From Mastigias papua (Eukaryota; Cnidaria; Scyphozoa; Rhizostomeae; Mastigiidae), in the NCBI GenBank assembly GCA_964019165.1, contig OZ025278.1, positions 3,150,378 through 3,214,377 of the forward strand: DNA of 64,000 nucleotides, given 5' to 3'. The notes beneath the pieces were generated by a model that was not told the origin of the DNA, searched no databases, and worked only from the letters and a program-made list of their open reading frames with translations. Position numbers and translations under genes: made by a program. How positions within the stretch are numbered: position 1 is the stretch's first letter; each line of letters begins with the position of its first letter. Below are positions 1 to 21,064 of this stretch, one piece after another.

Positions 1-1480
1 TAATGAAAAATGTCACATTACTTGGCGGACTAAGTTCCGGGAAATTCAAAGATAGAGGGTGGATGGGGGATTTTCGACTCTGTATCAAGATTTGCTGCCT
101 GACAAAGCTTTGCGACCTTGCGTTCATGCTAAGAAACAACTGCTTTACAGTAGAATGTAAAAGTGAACAGCTGTGTAAGGCAGTGCCCGTCAAGTCATCT
201 GCGGAGAAGCCCCCGCTACTGGCGTATATCTATGCAAGAAGCTTGCCTGTTGCAAAAGGGAGCCTCACATGTGATTCTAGCAAAACCTGTGCATAGCAAG
301 GGTCGTTTAAATTCTGTAGCAGCCAGTGTGACTCGCTTAAAATCATATACGACAGAACAACTCAATTTGAACGTCATACGTTCTAGGGAGATTGGGTGTG
401 CATATTGGTGGCATTTAGCATATTAGCGAAAGAGTGGCAGAACACTTTAATTGGCTGTAAATAAAAAAAAAACAGAATCAGGACCAGTATATGGGCTTAG
501 TTCTTTGTATGATCAGTTTTCTAAATTTGAAACTGTATCATCCATTTGGAAGAAACATTAATTGGTCTAAAGCAGTGGCGTAACTGAGCTATTTGGGCCT
601 GTTGTGTATCACTATTGGTCTGAAGTCAAGAGATATCTAATTGAAAGTTCCTACACATGAATATTGCATAGATCTTTGCAGGAAACCGAGAGCTCACTGT
701 TCGTGACATTAACATCATAAAGAAGACTTCATTCTTCATCAATTAGGCCAGAAGTGAATATACACGTAAATTGCGCCATAGAATCAAGGAATACTTCCAA
801 AAGAGGCTGGTTCGTCTCGTAAAGGTTAAATGTCGGCTACGTAGTCCAAAGGACGCAATGCAGAGGTGTTTTCCTTATAATGGACTCATTCCCTCATTGC
901 ACTAATAGTAACGGTGAATAACCCTGGAGATTACAGACTGAAATATCAAAAGGTGGCTTAGTCTTCCCATAAATCGGCACCAATTTAACTTACATATCAG
1001 CGTACTTTCTAATATAAATTATGATTTAACTTAATGTACCATATGATGATGACTATGAATTGTCATCGTTTAATGTTGCTGTTAAAGACTTCTGCCTCAT
1101 CAATCAGCAGCATGATGTTAGTGACCATGAAAGAAATACCATTTTAACTATATGTAAATATTAGAAATGTATTGGTATTTCCTATATATAGAGAAAGATA
1201 TTTGGTATCTTATGTTTTGTATGACTAATTTTTGTAAAAATACAGCTTTTTGAATTGGATAACTATTACGAATTAGATATTCATTTGCATCCTCTCTCTC
1301 ACTGGGTATTCTTTGATAGCTACACTGCATTAGTAATGCAAATACATGCTTGCTGGAGAATCATATACATAGTAAGGAAGTTTCGAATACTGTATCGAGT
1401 CCGTGCTGCCTCATTTCTCCAATACACTAATCCTAGAAAGTGGTTTTGATAGGGGGAGGGGGCTTATTTGAAATCCTATC
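1..1480. other. Upstream intergenic stretch, no gene recognised
   Basis: I see no convincing gene. The longest open frames (near 3-296 and 163-426) have no recognisable domain and no supporting splice context. The string CAGTGGCGTAACTGAGC near 574 resembles the terminal bases of hAT-type MITEs, but I found no partner end. The stretch from about 1443 (a G-rich run followed by TTATTTGAAATCC) weakly recalls the end of the terminal-inverted-repeat element at 6051-6605. Confidence 0.5.
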
Positions 1481-1489
1481 CTAGATTAG

Positions 1490-1580
1490 GCCGCCATATT
1501 AGTCACGTGATTCTTTTGAAGCGGGAAACCAAAATTGAAAAGTCGTCAGGCGTCAAACTGAATTCGCCCGCCATTTTGGG
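1490..1580 (+). promoter_or_regulatory. Candidate RAD21 promoter: YY1-, E-box-, CHR- and E2F-like motifs
   Basis: About 650-740 bases upstream of the RAD21 ATG, several motifs known from cell-cycle promoters cluster. CCGCCATATT (1491-1500) and CCGCCATTTT (about 1569-1578) match the YY1 pattern CCGCCATNTT. TCACGTGA (1503-1510) is an E-box palindrome. TTTGAA (1515-1520, CHR-like) directly abuts GCGGGAAA (1521-1528, E2F-like). A CHR next to an E2F site would suit a cohesin gene expressed in proliferating cells. The motifs are seen; promoter function is inferred. Confidence 0.5.
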
Positions 1581-1716
1581 ATGCGTTTTGCGGTTGAATT
1601 TATTTTCGAATAACCTCCTTGGACATGACTACGCGACAAATAAATTGCAGAAACAAATGAAGGAAGTATCCAGGAACTTTTGTAGACATCGTTATTAACC
1701 TTCATTGCTGAATCGG
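1580..1716 (+). other. RAD21: Probable 5' UTR exon of RAD21
   Basis: The stretch ends at a strong donor (CGG|GTAAGT at 1717) just downstream of the promoter-like block. A pyrimidine-rich acceptor (TTTTTCCTAG, ending at 2207) precedes the RAD21 ATG by 22 bases, so a noncoding first exon spliced to 2208 is likely. The 5' boundary is a guess, since no transcription start can be seen. Confidence 0.4.
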
Positions 1717-2229
1717 GTAAGTAAATAATATATGTTGTCCAGGTGTCTTGTATGATCCTCGCCTAGGCCCGGTCAGGAAATATTGCCGTTGAAGCCGCGT
1801 AGGGTTTAATTTCATCTTGTACTTTTGATGCCTATGTTTTTGCTTTGACAACCCAATCCTATGGCTAGTTTTCACAAGTTTGGATTTGGAGGCTAGTGAA
1901 TATCTGACTTTGTGTACGGAGTATGTCGTTTCTGTCGCTTTGGATTGCGCTTCTTTTGTGCTCTAGCATGCCCAAGCCAGATTATAATGAATTTTCGTTG
2001 TGAGTAGAGAATACATGGATCACATTATGGTGAGTAGATAAATACACTGGGAAAGATAGGAGATTCTTATGCGTAGGAGAACATGTAATGGTGTACAAAC
2101 AGTTTTCTTTGATGCAAGTGCTCACTCGACCTCCAGATGTAGGTCAATAGGTACAAACAACTGATTCACTAGTAGCGCCTTATTTGAATAATTCCTCTTT
2201 TTCCTAGAGAATTCCTTGATACAGCCAAC

Positions 2230-5200
2230 ATGTTCTATGCCAATTTTATACTTGCCAAGAAAGGCCCTTTGGCAAAAATATGGCTTGCAGCTCATTGGGA
2301 AAAGAAACTCAGCAAAGCTCATGTGTTTGAAACAGACTTGCAAAGCTCAGTGGAAAGTATTATTGCACCTAAAGTGAAAATAGCTTTAAGAACATCAGGG
2401 CATCTTTTGCTTGGTGTAGTAAGGATTTACTCGAGAAAAGCGAAGTACCTTCTTGCCGATTGCACTGAAGCATTAATCAAAATCAAAATGGCATTCAGAC
2501 CAGGGCTTGTTGATCTTCCTGAGGAGAGCCGTGAAGCTCAAGTGGCTGCAATCACCCTTCCAGAAATTCAAGAATGGGATGCTATTGTGAACGATCTTAA
2601 GTAAGATTTCTTATCTTTATATAACATTATGTTGTCATTATTCTTGTACCTTGTAGTTAGTAATTCCAATGCTTTAACTTTGACTTCTTTAGATAGCTAC
2701 AATCTTATCTTGATAGAGTATGTGGCTTTTCTGATAAACCAATTTGAAGATTAAGTTTTGTAGATGAATTCCAGTCCTATAAGAATTATCGCTTAAACTT
2801 TGTATTGCCACCAAAATTTGCAATTAAAATAAATCATATTTTACCACAGATTCCTGGTGAGAAACGAAGTAGTGGGGTCATTTATGTGTTTCATTAAAAG
2901 TTAAGACTGGTATACGATGTAGAATATTAACTGCATATTAACTTCGGATAAACTCTACTCTATTTTTTATGAAATAGATAACACAGTTATATATATAAAT
3001 GTATTTTCTTATAAGCAATAAACCCTAGAAAAACAACACTTGATTTCAATTTATAAAACATGTTTTGATTGCTTTAACAACTGTCTTCAGTCTTTTCTTA
3101 TGTGTTTGTGTTCAATTTAAAAATTTTAAATACATTAGTAGTAATAACAATAATAACAATAGCAAAATACTGTAATGTTGGCTTGAAGCCTCTTACAGAT
3201 CTTTTACAAAAACCTATTGTTGTTGTTTCTAGGTGATGCTCTTGAAAAACATGCATGCAGTTTAAAAATAAAACTAGAATTGAAAATAAACATTGAAACT
3301 ATTTTCACACAGGTTGTAAATATATTGAAGCAATATAATTTTTTTACCAGTTTGTTATTGTGCTGTAATCACATTCTTTATAGATAATTAATGTTCTCCG
3401 GCAAATATTTGGTAATGCATATCATATAAAGAATCTAAATTTTCTTCAGTGTTATATACCTGGTATCTTATTAATTCCTATGATATGAAGTATCTCCTTT
3501 TTCAGCAACTTTGATATTCAAGCACAGATCAACTTGAATCAAAGCAGAGTTGAAGAAATCACAATGAAAGAAGACCTTGTTAGCACTAATTTTATTACCG
3601 ATGACAATTTCTTTGGTGATACACCATTTGGTGAGACAAATGAAAAGGAAATCTTGCGAGCTGGTTCTGCATTAGATGAATCTGTATACAAAGAAAGTGA
3701 TGCTTCCAAAATAACTATTGAGGAGGAAAAAGATGAGAATGGAGATAAATCATCAGTTAATAAAAGTACTTTAGGTAGTTTATGTTCCCTTGAAGTATAT
3801 TTATATCAATTTAGGAGAGTTTTCTTTATAATTGACTATCCTACACTTTTATTTTCTATTCTAACCAATACCAGGTAGAACCTAGCTAATAGAAGTGCTA
3901 TGGGTCTTAGTTAATAGTGGTGTGATAGACTGAATTTCTTTTAGAATTTCCTTCAACTTTGATGCTATATTTTTCCAGTGAAAGAGGTAAAAGGTCTCAT
4001 AATATAATGAAGTATCTTTCTCCTTTTAGTGTTTTGTCATAGCCCTAATGTACCTCTAATCAATTAGAGAAAATTGCCCAATTGGACCTAAAATTTATTG
4101 GAATTGGCCGTTTCTTATCAACTGCCCTGAATGCTACCTATTTCTTTACTACATAGATTAAATGGTAGCTGTTACTTTATGTACAGAGAATTGGAAAATG
4201 AGCTATATCTTTGCATTTAATTTAATTATGTATGCTTTTGTGCTATAGATATTGCCCTTGATGAGCCAATAAAAGATGATGGATTTGGTGGTGGTGCATT
4301 TGGTGGAGAAGGCATGGACTTTTTTGATGGTTTTGGGGCTGGAGAAGGTATTGTGCCTGGGTTTGAGGACTTGGGAGGAGAACCAGTTAATGAGAATGAA
4401 CAGCCATTGGCACATGATGTCACCCTTGAACCATTAGATATAACGTTAACGAAGGAAGATGAAGCTGAAAAGCCAAAAGAAGATGAAGAGAAAGAAGAGG
4501 AAAGTCCAGAAGCAGAAGTGCCAGTTGGTAAGTTTGGTGGCAAATTCTTTAGGATTAAGTATTCATTTTTCATGTTTGATTAGTCTTGTAAGTAAAATGA
4601 AAAGCAATTAGAATGTTTTTCTTTGTTGACAATTTATGAGTTAGGTCATTTATTGAGGTGTGAGTGGATACTCTATCACTCTGCTCAAATGTGCCAGGCC
4701 TATCCATAGGGATTTTGGTAGGCATGCTTCTGATTGCTCACCATGTGGTGACATTCTGTAATGAGGTGTGCCATTTAGGTCCATTATTTATCTCCAAGGC
4801 ATGTGGTCTAATTAATGTTGAAGAATGATGCTTGTGATCAGATACATACACACCTTGTCATGATTAAATACAAACCTTGTCTCACTTGAGGTGCATGCCT
4901 TGGTGTATGCACATAATTGCACACCTTCAACCAAGACAGCTGATGTGTTACTGGTAAGAACACTAGTATAGCAAAGTAGGGAAAAAGTTCATAAACAATT
5001 AGTTAAATGTAAATAAAAGATGCATTAACAGATTTTCTCCAGTGGCTCTATTGTGTCAATCTGTCCTGTACAAACTTGGCTTTCATGATGCTCAGTTCAC
5101 AGTTGCACATGCATGATTATTGAAGTTTTTTTAGACCTGATCTAAGCAATCTACGACCTGTATATTCTAGAAACTGTGAATGAAACAACTCTGCTGCCAA

Positions 5201-6998
5201 ACGACCAAGAGGCGTTTGCCTTGGAGCCAATTGAAGTGACTGTTGGAAAAGATAAGAGAAAGAGGCGCAAGAGAAAGCTTGTTGTTGATGACAAAAAGAA
5301 TCTTACTGGTGACCAGATAAGAGCCCAGCTTGCAGACACATCTGACATTGTTCAGGCCGCCAATGTTGCCCCGCCAACCAAGCTAAGGTATTATATAACT
5401 TATTCTTTTGAGTCCCTGTATAAGTTGACATTCACACTGTTTGATCTTGCTATTATAACCCCATAGGGACCATAAATCCTTAGGTTTATTCCCTTTGCAA
5501 AAGTACCCACTCAGGGTAGTTCCCGTGTGTTACAGCTGCAAGCTTTTTATTGTAGATAAATTTTAGTCCCATATATGATTCCATACATTAGGGAGTGCCT
5601 GTTAGAGAGGATACTTTTCCTGAGCCATTGGCATAGTGAAGTAGAGTGGCCAGTTCCTTGCTGCCTTTAACTCCTCAGTGTTGACACAAGGTACCCATTG
5701 ACTGCTGGGTGTACAGTGAGCAAGTATCCCAAGGGTTGGGTTTGAACCATCAATGTTCTTCTCAGCAATGGAGCACTCTATCTGCTTAATCATAGTCATT
5801 TGATTACCCGACCCAAAATATGCCCTCCTTCACATAAGTCGATGAAGATGTTGGTATTAACTGATGCCTATATTTGAGCATCTCTTTTTATATTGTAGAG
5901 AAAAATGTTGGGAATGGCATTTTTGGTGGCATATGTCAAATAATTTATAATCCCCTACTTGTTGAGCCTCCATCCATCCACAACTATCGATTATAAGTAT
6001 ACCTCCAGGGGGCTAATCTGAGGATTTACTATAGATTTGTAATCACCTCATATACTGTAAATCCTCAAATTGGCTCCCCCTTGAAAAAGCCCCCTCAAAT
6101 ATGTCCCCATGCTAGAACTTCAAATTGTTAATAAGCTCCCCCCTCAAATAAGCCCCCACCCTTGTTGATGATGAAGACTTTGATAAAGATTATTGCTTTA
6201 AGATTTAGACTGTTCTTTTACTGTTATGGAGAATAAGGGCTTTGACAATGAGCTTTTTATGTGACATATGCCAAATAGTGTTACAAGCCCCCTCGAATAA
6301 GCCCTCCCCTGGAATAAACCCCCACCCAAAAAAGAGTATCAAAAGTAAACAATCCTCCAGTGAGCTGATTGGATCATTTATGGTAATGAAGACCAAGATC
6401 TTGATAAAGATTGATGCTTGAATTTTGACTGCTCTTTGGCTAATGTGAAGAAAAGGAGTTTTGACAATGAGGCTTGTATGAGGCATGTGTCATTATTTTG
6501 TGAGACCTCCCCCTCAGATAAGCCCTCCTTTTATTCAGCTCATGTCCGAAAAGTATCAAAAATTAATAAGGTCCCAGGGGGGCTAATTTGAGGATTTATG
6601 GTATACTCAGTTGTCAATAGCAGAAATTTAGCTGTATGAATGCCACAGATTTCATTTTTTCTTATGCATGGCATTTGATCACCCTTCTTAAAATGTAACT
6701 TTTTTTGATCTTTTAGGATGAAGTTAAAGGATACCTCGACAATTAAATCACTCTTCTTCATGCCGGCCATTGAACTGCATTCTAACAAGCTCCTTGACAG
6801 GTTCAGGAAGAATCTCACAACTGAAATAAATACTGAAGATGCACCGGAATCATCTCCACAGGAGGAAGAAACAATGGACATTGATATGTACCGTGAAGAA
6901 GAGGCGATGGTTCCAGAAGATGTACCAGATGAGCCCTGTGAGTCTTTGTTTATCTTCTATAGGAAAAAGCGTTGCGTGCATGTGTGTGTGTGCGTGCG

Positions 6999-7070
<72 letters not shown>

Positions 7071-8552
7071 TGTGTCTGTCAACTTGTTTTATATCGATTC
7101 AACAACCTCTAGCTTACAGAATATAGACATATGTGGACGTACACTAATCTAAGTCGATAATTAAATTAACATAAATAAAGTAGACATTTTTTAACCTATT
7201 AGCGATCTAACACACAACAGAACTAATTCCTGTATACATATTCACATACATCACATATACAGCTAAGGCACTGTCACCTTTTTAGCATATATTTAAAGAT
7301 ATTTAGATTTTCTGCCGATTTCATATGATTTGGCAGTCCATTCCATATTTGAGGTCCTAGAGATCGGAGGCTGTTTGAGCCAAAGGTGACTTGATTTGGC
7401 CTGTAGTGTTGTAAATTGTTGGTTTCTCTTACTAAGTAATCAGAAGTCATCGCTGAAGCCATAAAACGAGAGACTGCGACGATCGTTTACAAATCCTTAA
7501 ATGGTCTCGTACCGACATATCTCTCTGATATCTTTTTAAAGAACTCATCACGGAGCACTGTCAAGTTGAGAAACTCCGAATATGACCTACACATCCCTCT
7601 TTTCAAGACCAGTAATGGGCAAAAATCATTCTCATATCGTGGTGTAAATGTGTGGAACAGTCTTGAACCTGAGGTCAAGCAGGCGCCCTCTTTGTTTGCT
7701 TTTAAACTTCGGCTTTAAAGCTTGTAGGATAATTATGTTTTGATTTTAACTTTAACTTAGCGTTGTCATTAACTTTTTTATTTTCGTTTTTAGATTATAC
7801 TACCTGTAAATTTAATTTTTTTTTATTTATTTTTTCACAGCCCCCTGAAAACGGCCTTTGCCGACGGGGTTACCGTGAATAAAGAATGAAAAATGAAATG
7901 AAATGAAGATTTTACAATAGGAAAGCACCTTATTGGCATGTACACACCCTTTCATGCCTACTAGTTACTGGTGACAGAGAGCCTGTCTTGATTGCACTTT
8001 TCTTCTTCGAGTATTGAGAAATACTATAAATTTTCCATCATTTGAAGTGTGCGTATGTCTTGTTTTGGTTCATGATTCCTAAATCTCGCAATTTTAATCT
8101 GATACTCAGATGCTGCCCCACCAATCGACGAGTTGCCTCCCATTGATGACCTTCCGCAAATCGATGACCTTGGAGCTGTGCCTGACGTCACAGCAGCAGA
8201 AGAGGAGAACCCGCAGGATATTGAGCAAGAAGAATCACTTGAGCACGAGCAGCCGCAAGATGAAGAACAGGCTGCTGCTGAGGACCAATCAGGGATGCTT
8301 GATGAGACCCAGGAACAGAAGAGGTGGACAAAGCGTGCCCAGCAAATGCTTCATACTCTCAACAGGGAACTTAGCAAAAAGAATGAGGTCGGTTTTGACA
8401 AGTTGTCGAAAGGGAGTAGCAGAAAGCAAGCTGCGTATAAATTTTATACATTGTTAATTTTGAACAAGGAAAAGGCTATCACGGTATCAGAAGATGGATT
8501 ATATGGCAAGATAGTTATAGGAAAGGGTGAAAAATTTGATGATATGGTTTAG
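2230..8552 (+). CDS. RAD21: RAD21, mitotic cohesin kleisin subunit
   Basis: Cohesin alpha-kleisin, which bridges the SMC1/SMC3 heads and is cut by separase at anaphase. Coding exons: 2230-2600, 3506-3774, 4249-4527, 5171-5387, 6717-6937, 8110-8552. All are GT-AG with matching phases and sum to 1800 nt (599 aa; human RAD21 is 631). The start [20 protein letters not shown] is the hallmark Rad21/Rec8 N-terminal domain (about 1-105), which binds the SMC3 neck. A separase-type ExxR site, EILR at 172-175, sits where the known human site lies. The middle is acidic and low in complexity. A conserved block around [12 protein letters not shown] is in exon 4. The C-terminal winged helix (about 522-590, [11 protein letters not shown] to [13 protein letters not shown]) binds the SMC1 head. 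I take it as RAD21 rather than the meiotic paralogues REC8 or RAD21L from its overall match. No AATAAA is evident just downstream. Confidence 0.96.
5564..5805 (-). mobile_element. tRNA-derived SINE (family S), copy 1
   Basis: Antisense copy in RAD21 intron 4. Read on the minus strand it has a tRNA-like head with an A-box-like AAGCAGATAGAGTGC and a B box GGTTCAAACCC (5738-5748). Its tail is GGCACTCCCTAA near the low-coordinate end. The tail and head are shared with the copies at 19078, 39575 and 63943. Pol III promoter function is inferred from the boxes. Confidence 0.7.
6051..6605. mobile_element. MITE-like element with about 24-bp terminal inverted repeats
   Basis: The left end TATACTGTAAATCCTCAAAT and the reverse complement of the right end (TATACCATAAATCCTCAAAT) match at 18 of 20 bases and continue into GC-rich C-runs. 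The ends carry TA dinucleotides, consistent with a Tc1/mariner-type duplication. The interior has two similar halves (TTGATAAAGATT near 6180 and again near 6400), so it may be a composite or an internal duplication. A related end lies at about 6008-6036. No coding capacity. Confidence 0.6.
6980..7072. repeat. (GT)n/(GTGC)n microsatellite
   Basis: Alternating TGTG runs followed by about 15 tandem GTGC units, directly after the RAD21 exon 5 donor at 6938. Open frames through it are repeat artefacts. Confidence 0.95.
7274..7462 (-). pseudogene. LINE 3' end relic (CR1/L2-type reverse transcriptase C-terminus)
   Basis: The minus-strand frame ends in the motif typical of non-LTR retrotransposon C-termini: [17 protein letters not shown], then [11 protein letters not shown] and a stop at 7274. 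Only the last about 60 codons remain, so the copy is 5'-truncated. 3' UTR-like sequence probably continues toward about 7130. It lies in RAD21 intron 5, head-to-head with another LINE relic. Confidence 0.7.
7466..7906 (+). pseudogene. Second LINE 3' end relic, with terminal AAATG-type tail
   Basis: The plus-strand frame to the stop at 7716-7718 reads as a CR1/L2-like C-terminus: [17 protein letters not shown], then [14 protein letters not shown] and [12 protein letters not shown] 3' UTR follows with a GC-rich terminal stem-like block (GAAAACGGCCTTTGCCGACG near 7847) and the tail GAATGAAAAATGAAATGAAA. It is 5'-truncated, as usual for dead LINE copies, and belongs to a different family from its head-to-head neighbour. 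Confidence 0.75.
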
Positions 8553-10000
8553 TGTATTACGTTATTAATTTAATTAGTGAAAGAAGTACTTTTGGTACAA
8601 AAGTATCGTGAGAAAGTTAAATTTGAAGGTCCAGCGTACTGTTGGTAGTAGGACGACCAGTTATGGTTTATAGTAAAGATTAAGCTTTATTTTACAGTGA
8701 GCGTTCGGTACGGCTGGCTTAAGAAAGAATGGTAGATACTTTCAAATTTCAGCTCAGACAACAGAGGTTGTAAGTGTGTAACGGACGGTGAAAATTTTAG
8801 AGATACTTGCCACGCCCAGAGGTTAATGCAGTTGTAACGTAACTGCATTTGTCGTCACATATCTGGCTAGGAAAACGTCTCTTTAGATTTGGAGGTGGTG
8901 TTTTTGATTGATCAACGCTAATGTGTTATTCGGTAGCGGAGAAGTCTTCTTTCGACTGCTGTCAAACATATGTATCCACATGTGCTTGGCCGGACAAGTC
9001 TAAGATAGTGTTGATCCGGTAGCAAACAGTTGTGGAGTCAGCATTGCCTTCCTGGTCCAGGTCTTACACCAAATGACCCTCAGGGTCACTGCACTGCCAC
9101 AGAGTATGTTGGCGTGTGTGTGGAAAGCACGAGAGCTGGCCATTTTGTATTTTCCCCTTTATTCCAATTGCTAGCTCTTTACGTTTAGAGAGATTTATCC
9201 TGTTCATTCCTTCTAACCCTGTTATTCCAAAACTCACATAATATTTCGCCGCTAACTCGACAAGTCGCAGAACCCATTAGAGTTGTAGCAGATTTCTACA
9301 TTATTACCTTCACTGGGAAGCTACCCAGCTACTCAGAGGGTTCGGATCTGAACGTGAAAGCAAGGTGGCTCTAAAGGTGCTGGTAATTTGAGACGGAATG
9401 ATATTTTGAGAATTAGTTATTAATGCTGTAGTTTTGTATCTCTTAAATCATGGTTTAACGTTTTACTTCTGTACATAAATTTCTTACAAACCTAGGAAAA
9501 GTTGTATATTATGGTTGCTTTTACTCTACTTTATTGTTACCTATGATTTATTCTTACGATGTAACTGTTGTAATTTTTGTCTTCCCCTCTCCGTAAAGGA
9601 ATTCTTAAGTAGCAATTTGACCATAGAATTTCTGAGTTTTTTTTTCTATGCACTTTCTTGATACAATACAACACTACTAATACAAGAACAAAACGATACC
9701 ACTGGTTGCAATATCAATGTCATACCCAGTGGCCATTACATAGAAGGCGCAATTCACACTAAGAGCGAATTTGCGAAATCACTATACAATTTGATAAACG
9801 TAGTGGCTTCATACCAGAGCGGCCACTTCAAAACGTTTTACCATTTAGTTTCTGAGTTTGACCCATCAATGGCTTGACCTCATTTTCATGTTGAAATGGA
9901 GGCAGATTGGAAATGGATTTATAAGATCCAAAACAAGTTATGAAAGTAGCGAAGAGACAGAAGTGTTCTGAGTAAACGAAAATCTCTTACCATTTAGCAG
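8553..10000. other. RAD21-FBXW8 spacer: 3' UTR and upstream region
   Basis: About 1.45 kb between two genes on the same strand. No ORF or RNA gene is convincing. It must hold the RAD21 3' UTR and the FBXW8 promoter or 5' UTR. No canonical AATAAA follows the RAD21 stop; variants such as ATAAAT near 9474 are weak candidates. Just before FBXW8 a possible acceptor (TTTAGCAG, ending at 10000) suggests a spliced 5' UTR. Confidence 0.4.
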
Positions 10001-10027
10001 TTGCAATTACGCTTGCATAAAAATGCC

Positions 10028-19990
<9,963 letters not shown>

Positions 19991-20612
19991 TAGTTGCACG
20001 TATATAGTTGTATGTTGTATAGTACACATCTTTATGGGGAACCTTAGGCCCCAGTTTTAGGCTGGAATTCCTTATTTTTACCGGAATGAGGCGCAGAGTT
20101 CCATATCCTGTTACTTGTATATAAAATTCTAAAATGGCTGTGTCCTACTCAAGACATTATAGAGGAAATTGCGCAATTCATGCTTGTAGTACAGAAAATA
20201 TTATGGACGGAAAGTTTTCGGCGCACGCTGAACATCAGATTCACCCCGTGGCCTAACGCCTAGCGAATACAAGCGATTTTTGTCGCCAGCGACTCCTATT
20301 TTGGTCGTTGGCAACGGAAATAGCCTGTGTTCGTAGTTGGTTTGGCAGCGATTTGTCAGCGACTTGTCAGCGACAAGTTGTAGAATTTATCATGTTAGAT
20401 CTCATTGCCGGCGATCAATGACAAAAATGGCCTGTGTGCGCCATGCTTAATAAATCCAAAGTGTTCTACCAGAATGGCACCTTTGACTTTATATCTGTTG
20501 AGGACATTGATGGTATAGACTTTATTTCGTTGGAATATAAATGTCAAAGCATCTTTTTCATTTTGTGCTGTATTGAACAACAATTTGTATTCAACAAATT
20601 TGTTTTACTACA

Positions 20613-21064
20613 CGGTTTTTTTTATAAGGAACCACTTTATAAGGAGCCTACATGTAGAAGGCCGAAATATTTGAGGAACTTATACTACTAAAGGAAGAAT
20701 CCATAAGGAACTTTTCATTTTCAAATTCCGAGTGCTGTACTCAGATGCAAGTGAAGATTACATTACATTGGATGATATCAATGGAATAGACATGATACTT
20801 CTTGATTGAAATTATGCTTTTGCATATATAAAACTTATGTCCTGTCGCATTTGTGCTTTTGAGCTTGAGTTCTAGCCATAATTAAAGGTAAAATTCAGAA
20901 TTTAATCCTTTTCTAGTGTCTGTGCCATTTGGTGGCACACTATGTGCAGTGAAAATTAAGGAACTATTAAGGAACTTTTAGTACTAGAATTTGATAAAAA
21001 GAGGTCCAAAAATAAGGAACTTTTAGAACTAGGCCTTTAGCTAGGTTCCTTTTAAAAAAAAGCG
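20613..21064. mobile_element. TIR element of the AAGGAACC family, copy 1
   Basis: The left end CGGTTTTTTTTATAAGGAAC and the inverted right end CGCTTTTTTTTAAAAGGAAC match at 18 of 20 bases. The interior repeats AAGGAACTTTTAG-type strings several times. A homologous copy lies at 41948-42446, with a partial one near 55925-56010. Noncoding; superfamily not determined. Confidence 0.65.

Noticed and set aside
4226..4573. Ser/Pro-rich minus-strand ORF of 115 codons
   Set aside because: Shadow of the acidic, Gly/Glu-rich RAD21 exon 3 on the opposite strand.
6718..7152. ORF extending the RAD21 exon 5 frame into Cys-Val repeats
   Set aside because: The exon ends at the donor at 6938; the rest is intronic (GTGC)n.
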